NCBI RefSeq assembly: GCF_010095445.2
Contig: NZ_WFGV02000005.1
Coordinates: forward strand, 1-64,000
DNA from: Pseudomonas sp. TNT3
GTDB taxonomy: Bacteria; Pseudomonadota; Gammaproteobacteria; Pseudomonadales; Pseudomonadaceae
Length of the DNA stretch: 64,000 nucleotides
Direction of reading: 5' to 3'
The notes beneath the pieces are model-generated. The model was not told where the DNA came from, searched no databases, and was given only the letters and a program-made list of their open reading frames with translations. Every line of letters starts with the position of its first letter. The first letter of the stretch is position 1. Of this stretch, positions 8,409 to 18,550 are shown piece after piece. A program made the position numbers and the translations under genes.

Positions 8409-10184
8409 ATGACCCAACCCGCACGTCGCCAACCCTTCATCTTGAGCGTTCTGTTCAGTGCCATGCTGCTGTCCGGCCAGGCGCTGGCGGGCGTTACCGA
8501 CCAGGACATCCTCCAGGACCCTAAAAACCCGGACCAGATTGTCACCAACGGTCTGGGCGTCCAGGGCCAGCGCTACAGCCCGCTGGACACGCTTAACGTC
8601 GATAACGTGAAGGAACTGCGGCCGGTCTGGGCGTTTTCCTTTGGCGGCGAGAAGCAGCGCGGTCAGCAAGCGCAGCCGATGATCAAGGACGGCGTGATGT
8701 ACATGACCGGTTCCTACTCACGGGTCTTCGCAGTGGATGCGCGCACCGGCAAAAAACTCTGGCAATACGATGCACGCCTGCCCGATGACATCCGTCCATG
8801 CTGCGACGTGATCAACCGTGGTGTCGCGCTGTACGGCGACCTGGTGTTCTTCGGCACCCTCGACGCCAAGCTCGTGGCCCTGAACAAGGACACCGGCAAA
8901 GTCGTCTGGAGCAAGAAAGTTGCCGATCATAAAGAGGGTTATTCGATCAGCGCCGCACCCATGGTGATCAACGGCAAGCTGATTACCGGCGTGGCCGGTG
9001 GCGAGTTCGGGGTGGTCGGCAAGATCGAAGCCTACGATCCGAAAAACGGCGACCTGCTGTGGACCCGCCCTACGGTGGAAGGCCATATGGGCTACGTCTA
9101 CAAAGACGGCAAAGCCATTGAAAACGGCATCTCTGGCGGCGAAGCGGGCAAGACCTGGCCCGGCGACCTCTGGAAAACCGGTGGTGCGGCCCCTTGGCTG
9201 GGCGGCTACTACGACCCGGAAACCAATCTGCTGCTGTTCGGCACCGGCAACCCGGCACCGTGGAACTCGCACTTGCGTCCTGGCGACAACCTTTACTCGT
9301 CCTCGCGCCTGGCACTGAACCCCGACGACGGCACGATCAAATGGCACTTCCAGAGCACGCCTCACGACGGCTGGGACTATGACGGCGTCAACGAGCTGGT
9401 CTCGTTCAACTACACCGAGGGTGGCAAGGAAATCAAAGCCGCCGCCACCGCTGACCGCAACGGTTTCTTCTACGTGCTGGACCGCACCAACGGCAAGTTC
9501 ATCCGCGGCTTCCCGTTCGTGGACAAGATCACCTGGGCCACCGGGCTGGATAAGGAGGGCCGGCCGATCTACAACGAAGCCAGCCGGCCGGGCGCGCCGG
9601 GTACTGAAGCCAAAGGCAGTTCGGTGTTCGTGGCGCCGGCGTTCCTGGGTGCGAAGAACTGGATGCCGATGGCGTACAACAGAGACACCGGGTTGTTCTA
9701 CGTGCCGTCGAACGAATGGGGCATGGACATCTGGAACGAAGGCATTGCCTACAAGAAAGGCGCCGCGTTCCTTGGAGCCGGTTTCACCATCAAGCCATTG
9801 AACGAGGACTACATCGGCGTGCTGCGGGCCATTGACCCGAAAACCGGCAAGGAAGTCTGGCGCCACAAGAACTTCGCGCCGCTGTGGGGCGGGGTGCTGA
9901 CCACCAAGGGCAACCTGGTGTTCACCGGAACGCCTGAAGGGTTCCTGCAAGCGTTCAACGCCAAGACGGGTGAGAAAGTCTGGGAATTCCAGACCGGCTC
10001 CGGCGTCCTCGGTTCGCCTGTGACCTGGGAAATGGACGGCGAGCAGTATGTGTCGGTGCTGTCCGGCTGGGGTGGCGCGGTGCCGTTATGGGGCGGCGAA
10101 GTGGCCAAGCGGATCAAGGACTTCAACCAGGGCGGGATGCTCTGGACGTTCAAATTGCCGAAAGACCTGGTTGCTAAACACTGA
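8409..10184 (+). CDS. pedH: PQQ-dependent alcohol dehydrogenase, lanthanide-type (PedH/QedH)
   Basis: This 591-residue periplasmic quinoprotein has a signal peptide (about residues 1-27, ending QALAG) and the vicinal disulfide PCCDVI. The catalytic segment is [10 protein letters not shown]: Asp323 is the catalytic base and Asp325 is the extra acidic ligand that marks lanthanide-dependent enzymes. This matches PedH of P. putida in both motif and gene position. It oxidises alcohols and aldehydes in the periplasm, with PedF as the probable electron acceptor. It stands alone on the plus strand with its own promoter region. It is a paralogue of pedE, whose matching residue is Ser359. Confidence 0.95.
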   Translation: MTQPARRQPFILSVLFSAMLLSGQALAGVTDQDILQDPKNPDQIVTNGLGVQGQRYSPLDTLNVDNVKELRPVWAFSFGGEKQRGQQAQPMIKDGVMYMTGSYSRVFAVDARTGKKLWQYDARLPDDIRPCCDVINRGVALYGDLVFFGTLDAKLVALNKDTGKVVWSKKVADHKEGYSISAAPMVINGKLITGVAGGEFGVVGKIEAYDPKNGDLLWTRPTVEGHMGYVYKDGKAIENGISGGEAGKTWPGDLWKTGGAAPWLGGYYDPETNLLLFGTGNPAPWNSHLRPGDNLYSSSRLALNPDDGTIKWHFQSTPHDGWDYDGVNELVSFNYTEGGKEIKAAATADRNGFFYVLDRTNGKFIRGFPFVDKITWATGLDKEGRPIYNEASRPGAPGTEAKGSSVFVAPAFLGAKNWMPMAYNRDTGLFYVPSNEWGMDIWNEGIAYKKGAAFLGAGFTIKPLNEDYIGVLRAIDPKTGKEVWRHKNFAPLWGGVLTTKGNLVFTGTPEGFLQAFNAKTGEKVWEFQTGSGVLGSPVTWEMDGEQYVSVLSGWGGAVPLWGGEVAKRIKDFNQGGMLWTFKLPKDLVAKH

Positions 10185-10251
10185 CGCTGATTGCGCTGAT
10201 TGCGCTGATCGTTGCTGATCGTTCCCACGACTGTGTGTGGCGCTCGCTGAC

Positions 10252-10386
10252 CTGTGGCGAGGGGATTCATCCCCGTTGGGCTGCGAAGCAGCCCCAAAAC
10301 CTGCAACCCAGGTGTATCAGGTACGCCGTGTGTGATGGTTTTACGACTGCTGCGCAGCCGAACGGGGATGAATCCCCTCGCCACAA
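10252..10386. repeat. REP-like palindrome, family B, with a short tandem repeat before it
   Basis: The arms start CTGTGGCGAGGGGATTCATC and end GATGAATCCCCTCGCCACAA. They enclose a second stem, CCCCGTTGGGCTGCG against CGCAGCCGAACGGGG. Just before it, at 10187-10216, the sequence GCTGATTGC/GCTGATCGTT repeats imperfectly three to four times. No gene is seen between pedH and pedI. Confidence 0.8.
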
Positions 10387-10568
10387 AGGCATTCACCCTG
10401 CCACACATGCGCGATGCCACTAGTACCGGATCGCACCGACGCTTTTTTCTACGACCAAATAACGAGAGTCCCCCTGCCAACGGCGCATTCGTCTGGCACG
10501 CGGGGCTCTCTACTATCGGTTCATCGCCTGTTTGCCCGACAGGCATCGACCCAGACTGAGGCCTAATC
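10387..10568 (+). promoter_or_regulatory. Upstream region of pedI
   Basis: No gene is visible in these 182 bases. ACTAGTACCGGATCG at about 10419 is, on the other strand, close to the CCGGTACTA segment of the pedH promoter region. A small inverted repeat GCCTGT/ACAGGC lies about 40 bases before the start codon. No convincing -35/-10 pair was found. Confidence 0.3.
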
Positions 10569-12089
10569 ATGATCTACGCACAACCCGGAACCCCCGGCGC
10601 CGTCGTTTCCTTCAAACAGCGCTATGGCAACTTCATCGGCGGCGAGTTTGTCGCCCCGGTCAATGGCGAGTATTTCACCAACACGTCCCCCGTCACCGGT
10701 GAGGCGATCGCCGAGTTCCCTCGTTCCAGTGCTGCCGACATCGACAAAGCTCTCGATGCCGCCCACGCCGCTGCGGATGCCTGGGGCAAGACCTCGGCGC
10801 AGGACCGCTCTCTGGTGCTGCTGAAAATCGCCGACCGTATCGAACAGAACCTGGAAATCCTCGCCGTCACCGAAACCTGGGACAACGGCAAGGCCGTGCG
10901 CGAAACCCTGAACGCCGACGTGCCGCTGGCCGCTGACCATTTTCGCTATTTCGCCGGGTGCATCCGCGCACAGGAAGGCGGCGCCGCTGAAATCAATGAG
11001 CTGACCACCGCCTATCACTTCCACGAACCACTGGGCGTGGTCGGGCAGATCATCCCGTGGAACTTCCCGTTGTTGATGGCCGCCTGGAAACTCGCGCCGG
11101 CCCTGGCTGCCGGTAACTGCGTGGTGCTCAAGCCTGCCGAGCAGACGCCGCTGTCGATCATGGTCTTCGCGGAATTGATCGCCGATTTGCTGCCGGCCGG
11201 CGTATTGAACATCGTTCAGGGCTTCGGTCGCGAAGCCGGCGAGGCATTGGCCACCAGCAAACGCATCGCCAAGATTGCCTTCACCGGCTCCACTCCGGTA
11301 GGCGCGCACATCATGCATTGCGCTGCCGAGAACATCATTCCAAGCACCGTCGAACTGGGCGGCAAGTCGCCGAACATCTTCTTCGAAGACATCATGAACG
11401 CCGAGCCGCAGTTCATCGAGAAAGCCGCTGAAGGTCTGGTGCTGGCGTTCTTCAACCAGGGCGAGGTGTGCACCTGCCCGTCACGCGCGCTGGTTCAGGA
11501 GTCGATCTACGAACCGTTCATGGCCGAGGTGATGAAGAAAATCGTCAAGATCAAACGCGGCAACCCGCTGGACACCGAAACCATGGTCGGCGCCCAGGCG
11601 TCCGAGCAGCAATACGACAAGATCCTCTCGTACCTGAAAATCGCTCAGGAGGAGGGTGCCGAATTGTTGACCGGCGGCGCGGCCGAGCGTCTGGAGGGTG
11701 ACTTGTCGACGGGTTATTACATCCAGCCGACCCTGCTCAAGGGGCACAACAAGATGCGTGTGTTCCAGGAAGAAATCTTCGGCCCGGTGGTGGGTGTGAC
11801 CACGTTCAAGGACGAAGCCGAGGCACTGGCGATCGCCAACGACAGCGAGTTCGGCCTGGGTGCGGGCCTCTGGACCCGCGACATCAACCGCGCGTATCGC
11901 ATGGGCCGGGCGATCAAGGCCGGACGGGTATGGACCAACTGCTATCACCTGTACCCGGCGCACGCCGCATTCGGTGGCTACAAGAAATCCGGTGTCGGTC
12001 GTGAAAACCACAAAATGATGCTCGACCATTATCAGCAGACCAAAAACCTGCTGGTGAGCTACGACATCAATCCGCTGGGGTTCTTCTGA
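10569..12089 (+). CDS. pedI: NAD(P)-dependent aldehyde dehydrogenase (PedI/ExaC type)
   Basis: This 506-residue cytoplasmic enzyme has the family motifs in order: the NAD-binding segment [10 protein letters not shown], the catalytic Glu in VELGGKSPN and the catalytic Cys in [11 protein letters not shown]. It matches AldB/ExaC-type acetaldehyde dehydrogenases, which turn the aldehydes made by the periplasmic alcohol dehydrogenases into acids. Its place after pedH equals pedI in P. putida, and exaC lies before pqqA in P. aeruginosa. A REP-like element separates it from pqqA. Confidence 0.93.
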   Translation: MIYAQPGTPGAVVSFKQRYGNFIGGEFVAPVNGEYFTNTSPVTGEAIAEFPRSSAADIDKALDAAHAAADAWGKTSAQDRSLVLLKIADRIEQNLEILAVTETWDNGKAVRETLNADVPLAADHFRYFAGCIRAQEGGAAEINELTTAYHFHEPLGVVGQIIPWNFPLLMAAWKLAPALAAGNCVVLKPAEQTPLSIMVFAELIADLLPAGVLNIVQGFGREAGEALATSKRIAKIAFTGSTPVGAHIMHCAAENIIPSTVELGGKSPNIFFEDIMNAEPQFIEKAAEGLVLAFFNQGEVCTCPSRALVQESIYEPFMAEVMKKIVKIKRGNPLDTETMVGAQASEQQYDKILSYLKIAQEEGAELLTGGAAERLEGDLSTGYYIQPTLLKGHNKMRVFQEEIFGPVVGVTTFKDEAEALAIANDSEFGLGAGLWTRDINRAYRMGRAIKAGRVWTNCYHLYPAHAAFGGYKKSGVGRENHKMMLDHYQQTKNLLVSYDINPLGFF

Positions 12090-12110
12090 TTCCTCAAGAA
12101 CACTGAAAAA

Positions 12111-12203
12111 CCTGTGGGAGCGAGCTTGCTCGCGATAGCGCAATGTCAGTCAACAAGTGTGTTGAATGTGACGCCGCCATCGCGGGCAAGCCCGCTCCCA
12201 CAA
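12111..12203. repeat. REP-like palindrome pair, family C
   Basis: CTGTGGGAGCGAGCTTGCTCGCGATAG on the left is mirrored by CATCGCGGGCAAGCCCGCTCCCACA on the right, with about 40 bases between. Each side also holds its own small stem (GCGAGCTTGCTCGC, GCGGGCAAGCCCGC), the classic form of Pseudomonas REP doublets. Confidence 0.88.
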
Positions 12204-12345
12204 GGTTTTGTGTGTATTTGGAAAACCGTGCAACACCCCCTACCAACGCACCCGCGACTTCGTTCGAAAGTAGCATTCGGCCGCCTGGTCCGCCGTGCAT
12301 TAATGGCTCTACCGGAATTGCCCGGCACAAGAAGAGGATTGACCC

Positions 12346-12417
12346 ATGTGGAATAAACCCGCGTTTACCGATCTGCGCATTGGCTTCGAAGTGACGATGT
12401 ATTTCGCCAATCGTTGA
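12346..12417 (+). CDS. pqqA: PQQ precursor peptide PqqA
   Basis: This is a 23-codon gene ([20 protein letters not shown] plus three residues). Glu15 and Tyr19 in the EVTMY motif are the residues that PqqE cross-links to make the PQQ skeleton. A ribosome-binding site (AGAGGA) lies 7 bases before the ATG. It is the first gene of a pqqA-B-C-E set and is followed at once by a hairpin that in other pqq operons keeps pqqA mRNA in excess. Confidence 0.95.
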   Translation: MWNKPAFTDLRIGFEVTMYFANR

Positions 12418-12424
12418 TTGTCCA

Positions 12425-12450
12425 CCCGGCCAGCCGTTGTGTTGGCCGGG
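12425..12450 (+). promoter_or_regulatory. Intercistronic hairpin between pqqA and pqqB
   Basis: CCCGGCCA and TGGCCGGG form a perfect 8-bp stem with a 10-base loop, starting 8 bases after the pqqA stop. There is no U-tract, so partial attenuation or 3'-end protection of a short pqqA transcript is more likely than full termination. Confidence 0.6.
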
Positions 12451-12472
12451 CCTGCCTTCTGGAGCATTGCTC

Positions 12473-13387
12473 ATGCACATCCGTGTTCTTGGTTCCGCCG
12501 CCGGTGGTGGTTTTCCGCAGTGGAACTGCAACTGCCGCCAATGCACCGGCGTGCGCAACGCCAGCCTGCGCGCGCAGCGAAGGACGCAGTCGTCCATTGC
12601 CCTGAGCGACAACGGTGTGGATTGGGTGCTGTGCAATGCTTCACCGGATATTCGCGCGCAGCTTGAAAGCTTCGCGCCGCTGCAACCGGCTCGTCGATTG
12701 CGCGATACGGCGATTGCCGGGATCGTGCTGATGGACAGCCAGATCGACCATTGCACCGGCCTGCTGAGCCTGCGCGAAGGCTGCCCGCATTCGGTGTATT
12801 GCACCGAGCGCGTGCATGAAGACCTGAGCAGTGGTTTTCCGTTGTTCACCATGCTCACGCACTGGAACGGCGGCTTGCAGTGGCACCCCATAGCCCTGGA
12901 CCGTGAACCCTTCAGTATCGCGGCCTGCAAGCACTTGCAGTTTCGCGCGATTCCACTGACCAGCAACGCACCACCGTATTCGCCGAATCGCGGCAATCCG
13001 CAACCAGGCGACACCATCGGTCTGTTCATCGAGGACCTGCGCAGCGGCGCCTCTGTGTTCTATGCGCCGGGCCTGGGGCAGGTCGATGAGGAAGTGCTGG
13101 GCTGGATGCAGCAAGCCGATTGCCTGTTGCTGGACGGCACCTTGTGGCGCGATGACGAGATGCGCGTGTGTGAAGTCGGGCAGAGCCTCGGCAGTGAGAT
13201 GGGCCATCTGGCGCAGAGCGGACCGGGTGGCATGCTCGAGTTGCTGGAGGCTTACCCGCGCCAACGCAAGGTGCTGATCCACATCAACAACACCAATCCG
13301 ATCCTCAATGAAGACTCGGCGGAGCGCGCGCTGCTGGATCGGCGCGGGATTGAAGTGGCCTATGACGGCATGAGTATTGAGTTGTAG
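12473..13387 (+). CDS. pqqB: PQQ biosynthesis protein PqqB
   Basis: This 304-residue metallo-beta-lactamase-fold protein is of usual PqqB length. It shows the PqqB start [20 protein letters not shown], with CNCRQC Zn-binding cysteines, and the C-terminal HINNTNPIL motif. PqqB is reported to hydroxylate the Glu-Tyr intermediate made by PqqE. The start at 12473 has GGAG 8-12 bases upstream; an earlier in-frame ATG would fall in the hairpin. Confidence 0.95.
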   Translation: MHIRVLGSAAGGGFPQWNCNCRQCTGVRNASLRAQRRTQSSIALSDNGVDWVLCNASPDIRAQLESFAPLQPARRLRDTAIAGIVLMDSQIDHCTGLLSLREGCPHSVYCTERVHEDLSSGFPLFTMLTHWNGGLQWHPIALDREPFSIAACKHLQFRAIPLTSNAPPYSPNRGNPQPGDTIGLFIEDLRSGASVFYAPGLGQVDEEVLGWMQQADCLLLDGTLWRDDEMRVCEVGQSLGSEMGHLAQSGPGGMLELLEAYPRQRKVLIHINNTNPILNEDSAERALLDRRGIEVAYDGMSIEL

Positions 13388-13397
13388 CGGCTGGCCC

Positions 13398-13488
13398 CAT
13401 CGCGAGCAGGCTCACTCCCTCAGGGATTTTCGGTTTACCCAGCACTGCGATGTACCCAAAACCTGTAGGAGTGAGCCTGCTCGCGATG
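13398..13488. repeat. REP-like palindrome pair, family C
   Basis: CATCGCGAGCAGGCTCACTCC on the left is answered by GGAGTGAGCCTGCTCGCGATG on the right. It lies inside the pqq operon between pqqB and pqqC, so it is expected to be transcribed and to fold as a hairpin. Confidence 0.85.
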
Positions 13489-13528
13489 AGGCCGGTCCAG
13501 ACGCCGCTATGCCGATAAGGAGAACAAA

Positions 13529-14281
13529 ATGACCACCCCGGCAATGACCCCCACCGAATTCGAACAGGCCCTGCGTGCCAAAGGCGCCTACTACCACATC
13601 CACCACCCCTTCCATCAAGCCATGTACGCCGGCCGCGCGACCCGCGAGCAGATCCAGGGCTGGGTCGCCAACCGCTTCTATTACCAGGTCAACATCCCCC
13701 TGAAGGACGCCGCGATCCTCGCCAATTGCCCCGACCGCGACGTGCGCCGTGAATGGCTGCAACGCATCCTCGACCATGACGGCGTTCCCGGCAGCGAGGG
13801 CGGCATCGAAGCCTGGTTGCGGCTGGGCGAGGCAGTAGGACTCGATCGCGAGCAGATACTCTCTCAGGAATTGGTGCTGCCGGGTGTGCGTTTCGCCGTT
13901 GACGCCTATGTCAACTTCGCCCGTCGTGCCTGTTGGCAGGAAGCGGCCAGCAGCTCCCTGACCGAGTTGTTCGCGCCGCAGATCCATCAGTCTCGGCTCG
14001 ACGCCTGGCCGACCCATTACCCGTGGATCGATGTGGCCGGCTATGACTATTTTCGGACACGTCTGGGGCAGGCGCGGCGGGATGTCGAGCACGGATTGCG
14101 CATCACTCTGGCGCATTACGTGACCGCCGAAGGTCAGCAACGCATGCTGGAGATCCTGCAATTCAAGCTCGATGTGCTGTGGAGCATGCTCGACGCCATG
14201 AGCATGGCCTACGAGCTTGAGCGCCCGCCGTATCACACCGTGACAACGCAGCACGTCTGGCACCGGGGGATTGCCTTGTGA
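13529..14281 (+). CDS. pqqC: Pyrroloquinoline-quinone synthase PqqC
   Basis: This 250-residue protein shows the PqqC family hallmarks: [13 protein letters not shown] near residues 19-31, [16 protein letters not shown] and RILDHDG (His84 region), and HYVTAEGQQ further on. It carries out the final ring closure and eight-electron oxidation to PQQ using O2, without a cofactor. A good AAGGAG ribosome-binding site precedes it, and its stop overlaps the GTG start of pqqE by 4 bases. In other operons pqqD sits exactly at this junction; here it is absent. Confidence 0.95.
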   Translation: MTTPAMTPTEFEQALRAKGAYYHIHHPFHQAMYAGRATREQIQGWVANRFYYQVNIPLKDAAILANCPDRDVRREWLQRILDHDGVPGSEGGIEAWLRLGEAVGLDREQILSQELVLPGVRFAVDAYVNFARRACWQEAASSSLTELFAPQIHQSRLDAWPTHYPWIDVAGYDYFRTRLGQARRDVEHGLRITLAHYVTAEGQQRMLEILQFKLDVLWSMLDAMSMAYELERPPYHTVTTQHVWHRGIAL

Positions 14282-15411
14282 ACGGGATCAGCGCGCAGCC
14301 CGGACCACCGCTGTGGCTGTTGGCCGAACTGACCTATCGCTGCCCGTTGCAATGCCCGTATTGCTCGAACCCGCTGGACTTCGCCCAACAGGGTGCCGAA
14401 TTGACCACCGAAGAATGGATTCGCGTGTTCCGTGAAGCACGGGAAATGGGCGCCGCACAGTTGGGGTTCTCCGGCGGCGAACCACTGGTTCGCCAAGACC
14501 TGGCGGAGTTGATCAAAGCCGCGCGGGACATGGGCTACTACACCAACCTGATCACCTCGGGCATCGGCTTGACCGAGCAGAAAGTCCGCGATTTCAAGGT
14601 CGCCGGTCTCGACCACATCCAGATCAGCTTTCAGGCCGCGGACGAGACGGTCAATAACATGCTGGCCGGCTCGCGCAAGGCCTTCGCGCAGAAGATGGCC
14701 ATGGCGCGGGCGGTGAAAGACCAGGGTTACCCGATGGTGCTGAATTTCGTCACCCATCGGCACAACATTGACCAGATCGCGCAGATCATCGAGCTGTGCC
14801 TGGAGCTGGGGGCGGATTTCGTTGAGTTGGCGACGTGTCAGTTCTACGGCTGGGCCGAGCTCAATCGCGTCGGCCTGCTGCCGACCCGCGAACAGTTGCA
14901 ACGCGCCGAACGCATCACCAACGAGTACCGTGAGCGCCTTGAAGCCCAGGGTCACCCGTGCAAGCTGATCTTCGTCACCCCGGACTATTACGAAGAGCGC
15001 CCCAAGACCTGCATGAACGGCTGGGCCAACCTGTTTCTCGATATCACCCCGGACGGTACCGCGCTGCCATGCCACAGCGCCCGACAACTGCCGGTTGAAT
15101 TTCCCAACGTGCGCGAGCACAGCATTGAATACATCTGGACGGAGTCTTTCGGCTTCAACCGCTTTCGCGGTGATGAGTGGATGAAGGAGCCGTGCCGTTC
15201 CTGTGATGAAAAACACAAGGACCTGGGCGGGTGCCGATGCCAGGCGTTCATGCTCACGGGCGATGCGGAAAATGCCGATCCGGTGTGCAGCAAGTCAGCG
15301 CATCACGGCGTCATCCTCAAGGCCCGGGATGAAGCGGACGCACCGGGGCAGGGCATGGAACACCTGACCTTGCGCAACGAAAAGGCGTCGCGGCTGATCT
15401 ACCGCGGATAG
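14278..15411 (+). CDS. pqqE: Radical SAM PqqA peptide cyclase PqqE
   Basis: This 377-residue protein has the radical-SAM cluster CPLQCPYC (about residues 22-29) and a C-terminal SPASM domain with Cys ligands ([31 protein letters not shown]). It links Glu and Tyr of PqqA by a C-C bond. The GTG start overlaps pqqC. PqqE normally needs the peptide chaperone PqqD; no pqqD is found next to it, and neither PqqC nor PqqE is long enough to carry a fused PqqD domain, so PqqD must come from another locus. Confidence 0.95.
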   Translation: MNGISAQPGPPLWLLAELTYRCPLQCPYCSNPLDFAQQGAELTTEEWIRVFREAREMGAAQLGFSGGEPLVRQDLAELIKAARDMGYYTNLITSGIGLTEQKVRDFKVAGLDHIQISFQAADETVNNMLAGSRKAFAQKMAMARAVKDQGYPMVLNFVTHRHNIDQIAQIIELCLELGADFVELATCQFYGWAELNRVGLLPTREQLQRAERITNEYRERLEAQGHPCKLIFVTPDYYEERPKTCMNGWANLFLDITPDGTALPCHSARQLPVEFPNVREHSIEYIWTESFGFNRFRGDEWMKEPCRSCDEKHKDLGGCRCQAFMLTGDAENADPVCSKSAHHGVILKARDEADAPGQGMEHLTLRNEKASRLIYRG

Positions 15412-15430
15412 GTTGCCCTACACCGAGTGA

Positions 15431-15531
15431 GCTTTTGTGGCGAGGGAGCTTGCTCCCGCTGGGCTGCGCAGCAGCCCTAAAAGACTGGGGTCGCTCCGCA
15501 ACCCAGCGGGAGCAAGCTCCCTCGCCACAGG
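15431..15531. repeat. REP-like palindrome, family B
   Basis: GCTTTTGTGGCGAGGGAGC at the left and GCTCCCTCGCCACAG at the right form the outer stem, with CCCGCTGGGCTGCG against CAACCCAGCGGG inside. It closes the pqq operon and may limit read-through into ercA. Confidence 0.85.
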
Positions 15532-15675
15532 AAGAGCATCATCCGGCGGGTATCCCGGTATCACGAGGGATCTACCGTTGACAGTGATCAGCGCTACCCA
15601 TTGGTCTGATTGCATTCACCGCCGGATGGGTTAGTGTGGCTTTACCTTTCAAAACAATAAAAAACAGGCTTTCCA

Positions 15676-16839
15676 ATGAGCCAGAGTCTCAGCCAGCTGC
15701 GTAAATTCGTTTCCCCTGAAATCATCTTCGGTGCCGGTTGCCGGCATAACGTCGGTAACTACGCCAAGACCTTTGGTGCGCGCAAGGTCCTGGTGGTCAG
15801 CGATCCCGGGGTGATTGCCGCCGGGTGGGTCGCCGACGTCGAGGCCAGCCTGCAATCCCAAGGCATCGACTACTTTCTGTATAGCGACGTGTCGCCCAAC
15901 CCCCGTGTCGAAGAAGTCATGCTCGGCGCCGAGCTGTACCGGGAAAACCACTGCGACGTGATCGTGGCGGTCGGAGGCGGCAGCCCGATGGATTGCGGCA
16001 AAGGCATCGGCATTGTCGTCGCTCACGGGCGCAGCATCCTCGAGTTCGAAGGCGTCGATACCATCCGCGTGCCAAGCCCACCGCTGATCCTGATCCCGAC
16101 CACCGCCGGCACGTCGGCGGACGTCTCGCAATTCGTGATCATTTCCAACCAGCAAGAACGCATGAAGTTTTCGATCGTCAGCAAGGCCGTGGTGCCAGAC
16201 GTGTCGCTGATCGACCCGGAAACCACCCTCAGCATGGACCCGTTCCTGTCGGCCTGTACCGGCATCGACGCCCTGGTGCATGCCATCGAAGCCTTCGTGT
16301 CCACCGGGCACGGGCCGTTGACCGATCCTCATGCGCTGGAGGCCATGCGCCTGATCAATGGCAATCTGGTGCAGATGATCGCCAACCCGACGGACATTGC
16401 CCTGCGCGAGAAAATCATGCTGGGCAGCATGCAGGCCGGGCTGGCGTTTTCCAACGCGATTCTGGGGGCCGTGCACGCCATGTCCCACAGCCTCGGCGGG
16501 TTTCTCGACTTGCCCCATGGCCTGTGCAACGCGGTGCTGGTAGAACACGTGGTGGCGTTCAACTACAGCTCGGCACCGGACCGCTTCAAAGTCATTGCCG
16601 AGACCTTTGGCATCGATTGCCGGGGCCTCAATCATCGGGAGATCTGCGGGCGCCTGGTCGACCACCTGATTGCCCTCAAACACGCCATCGGGTTCCATGA
16701 AACCCTGGGGTTGCACGGTGTCCGGACGGCGGACATTCCATTCCTGTCGCAACACGCGATGGACGATCCGTGCATCCTCACCAATCCGCGTGAATCCAGT
16801 CAGCGTGATGTCGAGGTCGTCTATGGCGAAGCCCTCTGA
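15676..16839 (+). CDS. ercA: Iron-containing alcohol dehydrogenase ErcA (YiaY-like)
   Basis: This 387-residue protein of the Fe-type alcohol dehydrogenase family has the NAD-binding motif GGGSPMDCGKG and the metal-binding region HAMSHSLGGFLDLPHG. The family is cytoplasmic and NAD-linked. In P. aeruginosa, ErcA is encoded beside the sensor kinase ErcS and is needed for normal control of ethanol oxidation, so a sensory or signal-generating role is possible. It overlaps ercS by 17 bases. Upstream, ATCCC/GGGAT around 15552-15571 and a TTGACA at 15578 may belong to its promoter. Confidence 0.9.
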   Translation: MSQSLSQLRKFVSPEIIFGAGCRHNVGNYAKTFGARKVLVVSDPGVIAAGWVADVEASLQSQGIDYFLYSDVSPNPRVEEVMLGAELYRENHCDVIVAVGGGSPMDCGKGIGIVVAHGRSILEFEGVDTIRVPSPPLILIPTTAGTSADVSQFVIISNQQERMKFSIVSKAVVPDVSLIDPETTLSMDPFLSACTGIDALVHAIEAFVSTGHGPLTDPHALEAMRLINGNLVQMIANPTDIALREKIMLGSMQAGLAFSNAILGAVHAMSHSLGGFLDLPHGLCNAVLVEHVVAFNYSSAPDRFKVIAETFGIDCRGLNHREICGRLVDHLIALKHAIGFHETLGLHGVRTADIPFLSQHAMDDPCILTNPRESSQRDVEVVYGEAL

Positions 16840-18550
16840 CGAGCAACAACGGGCGCTGGCCGGGTTACTGGGTTTAGGCAGCCATTCGGCACGCAAGAGC
16901 CATTATCCGGAACTCGCGGCGCGCCTTGACGAGCTGGAAGCCGAGCGCAATCGCTACAAATGGTTGTTCGAAAATGCCGTGCACGGGATCTTCCAGGCCA
17001 GCCTGCTCGAAGGCATGCGCGCCGCCAATCCGGCACTGGCGCGAATGCTGGGTTATCAAGACCCGCAAGAGGTGTTGTTCTCCCTGGCGGACCTGGCCAG
17101 CAACCTGTTTGTCGGTGGCGCCCAGGAGCTCGAAAACATCGGCGAGCTGCTGAAAACCCAACGCAGCCTGCACGGCTATGAGACCCAGCTGCGGCGCAAG
17201 GACGGCACCAGCCTCGACGTGCTGATGAACCTGTTGCTCAAGCCCGATCAGGAAGGTCTGGTGGAAGGTTTTGTCGCCGACATCACCGAACGCAAACTGG
17301 CTCAGGAACGCCTGCAGCAGCTCAATGACGAACTGGAACAGCGGGTCACTGCGCGCACCGATGAACTACTTGAAGCCAACCGCAACCTGCAGCAGCAGAT
17401 CACCCAGCGCAAACAGATCGCCGAAGCCTTGCGCGATGCCCGTGACGCTGCGGAGGCGGCCAATCACAGCAAGGACAAGTACCTTGCGGCCGCCAGCCAT
17501 GACCTGCTGCAACCGCTCAACGCGGCACGTTTGCTGATCTCTACCCTGCGCGAGCGCAAGCTGCCCGACATCGAGCAGGTACTGGTTGAGCGCACGCACC
17601 AGGCGCTGGAAGGGGCAGAGGATTTGCTCACGGATCTGCTGGATATTTCCCGGCTTGACCAGGCCGCCGTGAAGCCGGACATCGCGCTGTATCGCCTCGA
17701 CGAATTGCTCGGGCCGTTGGTGTCGGAGTTTCAATCGGTGGCCGAGGCGGCCGGTTTGAACTTGCGTGTGCACATGGGCGACTACGCGATCCGCACCGAC
17801 TTGCGGCTGATGACGCGCATCCTGCGCAACTTCCTCAGCAACGCGTGCCGCTACACCGATCAGGGCTGCATTTTGCTCGCGGCACGTCGCCGGGGCGAGC
17901 AGTTGAGCCTGGAAGTGTGGGACACCGGGCGTGGGATTGCAGCCGATCGCCTCGACTCGATCTTCCTCGAATTCAATCAGCTGGACGTTGGCCGGGCGGC
18001 CGACCGCAAAGGGGTGGGCCTGGGGCTGGCGATCGTCGAACGCATCGCCAAGATTCTTGATTATCGGGTCCAGGTGCATTCATTGCCGGGCCGGGGCTCG
18101 CGGTTCGCCATCGAGGTGCCCATGTCCCGCGAGGTGCCGTTGCCCATCAGCCTGGCGGTGCCGCAACCGGGTACGGGCAATCCGCTGCCGGGTCGACGTT
18201 TGCTGGTGCTCGACAACGAAGTGAGCATCCTTGAAAGCATGAGCGCGTTGCTCGGGCAGTGGGGCTGTGAGGTGGTGACGGCCACGGACGAGGCTTCAGC
18301 GTTGAGCGCGTTGCAGGGACAGGCGCCGGAGTTGATTCTGGCGGACTATCACCTCGATCACGGGGTGGTGGGTTGCGAGGTGGTCAGGCATTTGCGCGAG
18401 CACTTCAGTCAAACCATCCCGGCCGTGATCATCACCGCCGACCGCACCGATCAGTGCCGGCGTTCGCTGCAGCGACTCAATGCGCCGCTGCTGAACAAAC
18501 CGGTGAAACCCGGCAAGTTGCGTGCGGTGCTGAGCCAGTTGCTGGGGTGA
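16823..18550 (+). CDS. ercS: PAS-domain hybrid sensor histidine kinase ErcS
   Basis: This 575-residue soluble hybrid kinase has, in order: a PAS domain (about 45-155, YKWLFENAVHGIFQ to GFVADITERK), a coiled coil (about 160-215), a HisKA domain with the H box AASHDLLQPLNAAR, a HATPase domain (NFLSNACRYT; DTGRGIA; GVGLGLAIV) and a C-terminal receiver (LLVLDNE; phospho-acceptor Asp in ADYHLD; Lys in NKPVKP). The start was set at the ATG inside the end of ercA, since the PAS domain begins soon after it. It matches ErcS, part of the kinase cascade for ethanol oxidation genes. It has no membrane segment. Confidence 0.88.
   Translation: MAKPSDEQQRALAGLLGLGSHSARKSHYPELAARLDELEAERNRYKWLFENAVHGIFQASLLEGMRAANPALARMLGYQDPQEVLFSLADLASNLFVGGAQELENIGELLKTQRSLHGYETQLRRKDGTSLDVLMNLLLKPDQEGLVEGFVADITERKLAQERLQQLNDELEQRVTARTDELLEANRNLQQQITQRKQIAEALRDARDAAEAANHSKDKYLAAASHDLLQPLNAARLLISTLRERKLPDIEQVLVERTHQALEGAEDLLTDLLDISRLDQAAVKPDIALYRLDELLGPLVSEFQSVAEAAGLNLRVHMGDYAIRTDLRLMTRILRNFLSNACRYTDQGCILLAARRRGEQLSLEVWDTGRGIAADRLDSIFLEFNQLDVGRAADRKGVGLGLAIVERIAKILDYRVQVHSLPGRGSRFAIEVPMSREVPLPISLAVPQPGTGNPLPGRRLLVLDNEVSILESMSALLGQWGCEVVTATDEASALSALQGQAPELILADYHLDHGVVGCEVVRHLREHFSQTIPAVIITADRTDQCRRSLQRLNAPLLNKPVKPGKLRAVLSQLLG

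Noticed and set aside
12097..13029. 311-codon minus-strand frame across REP, pqqA and pqqB
   Set aside because: It is antisense to certain pqq genes and translates REP sequence at its end.
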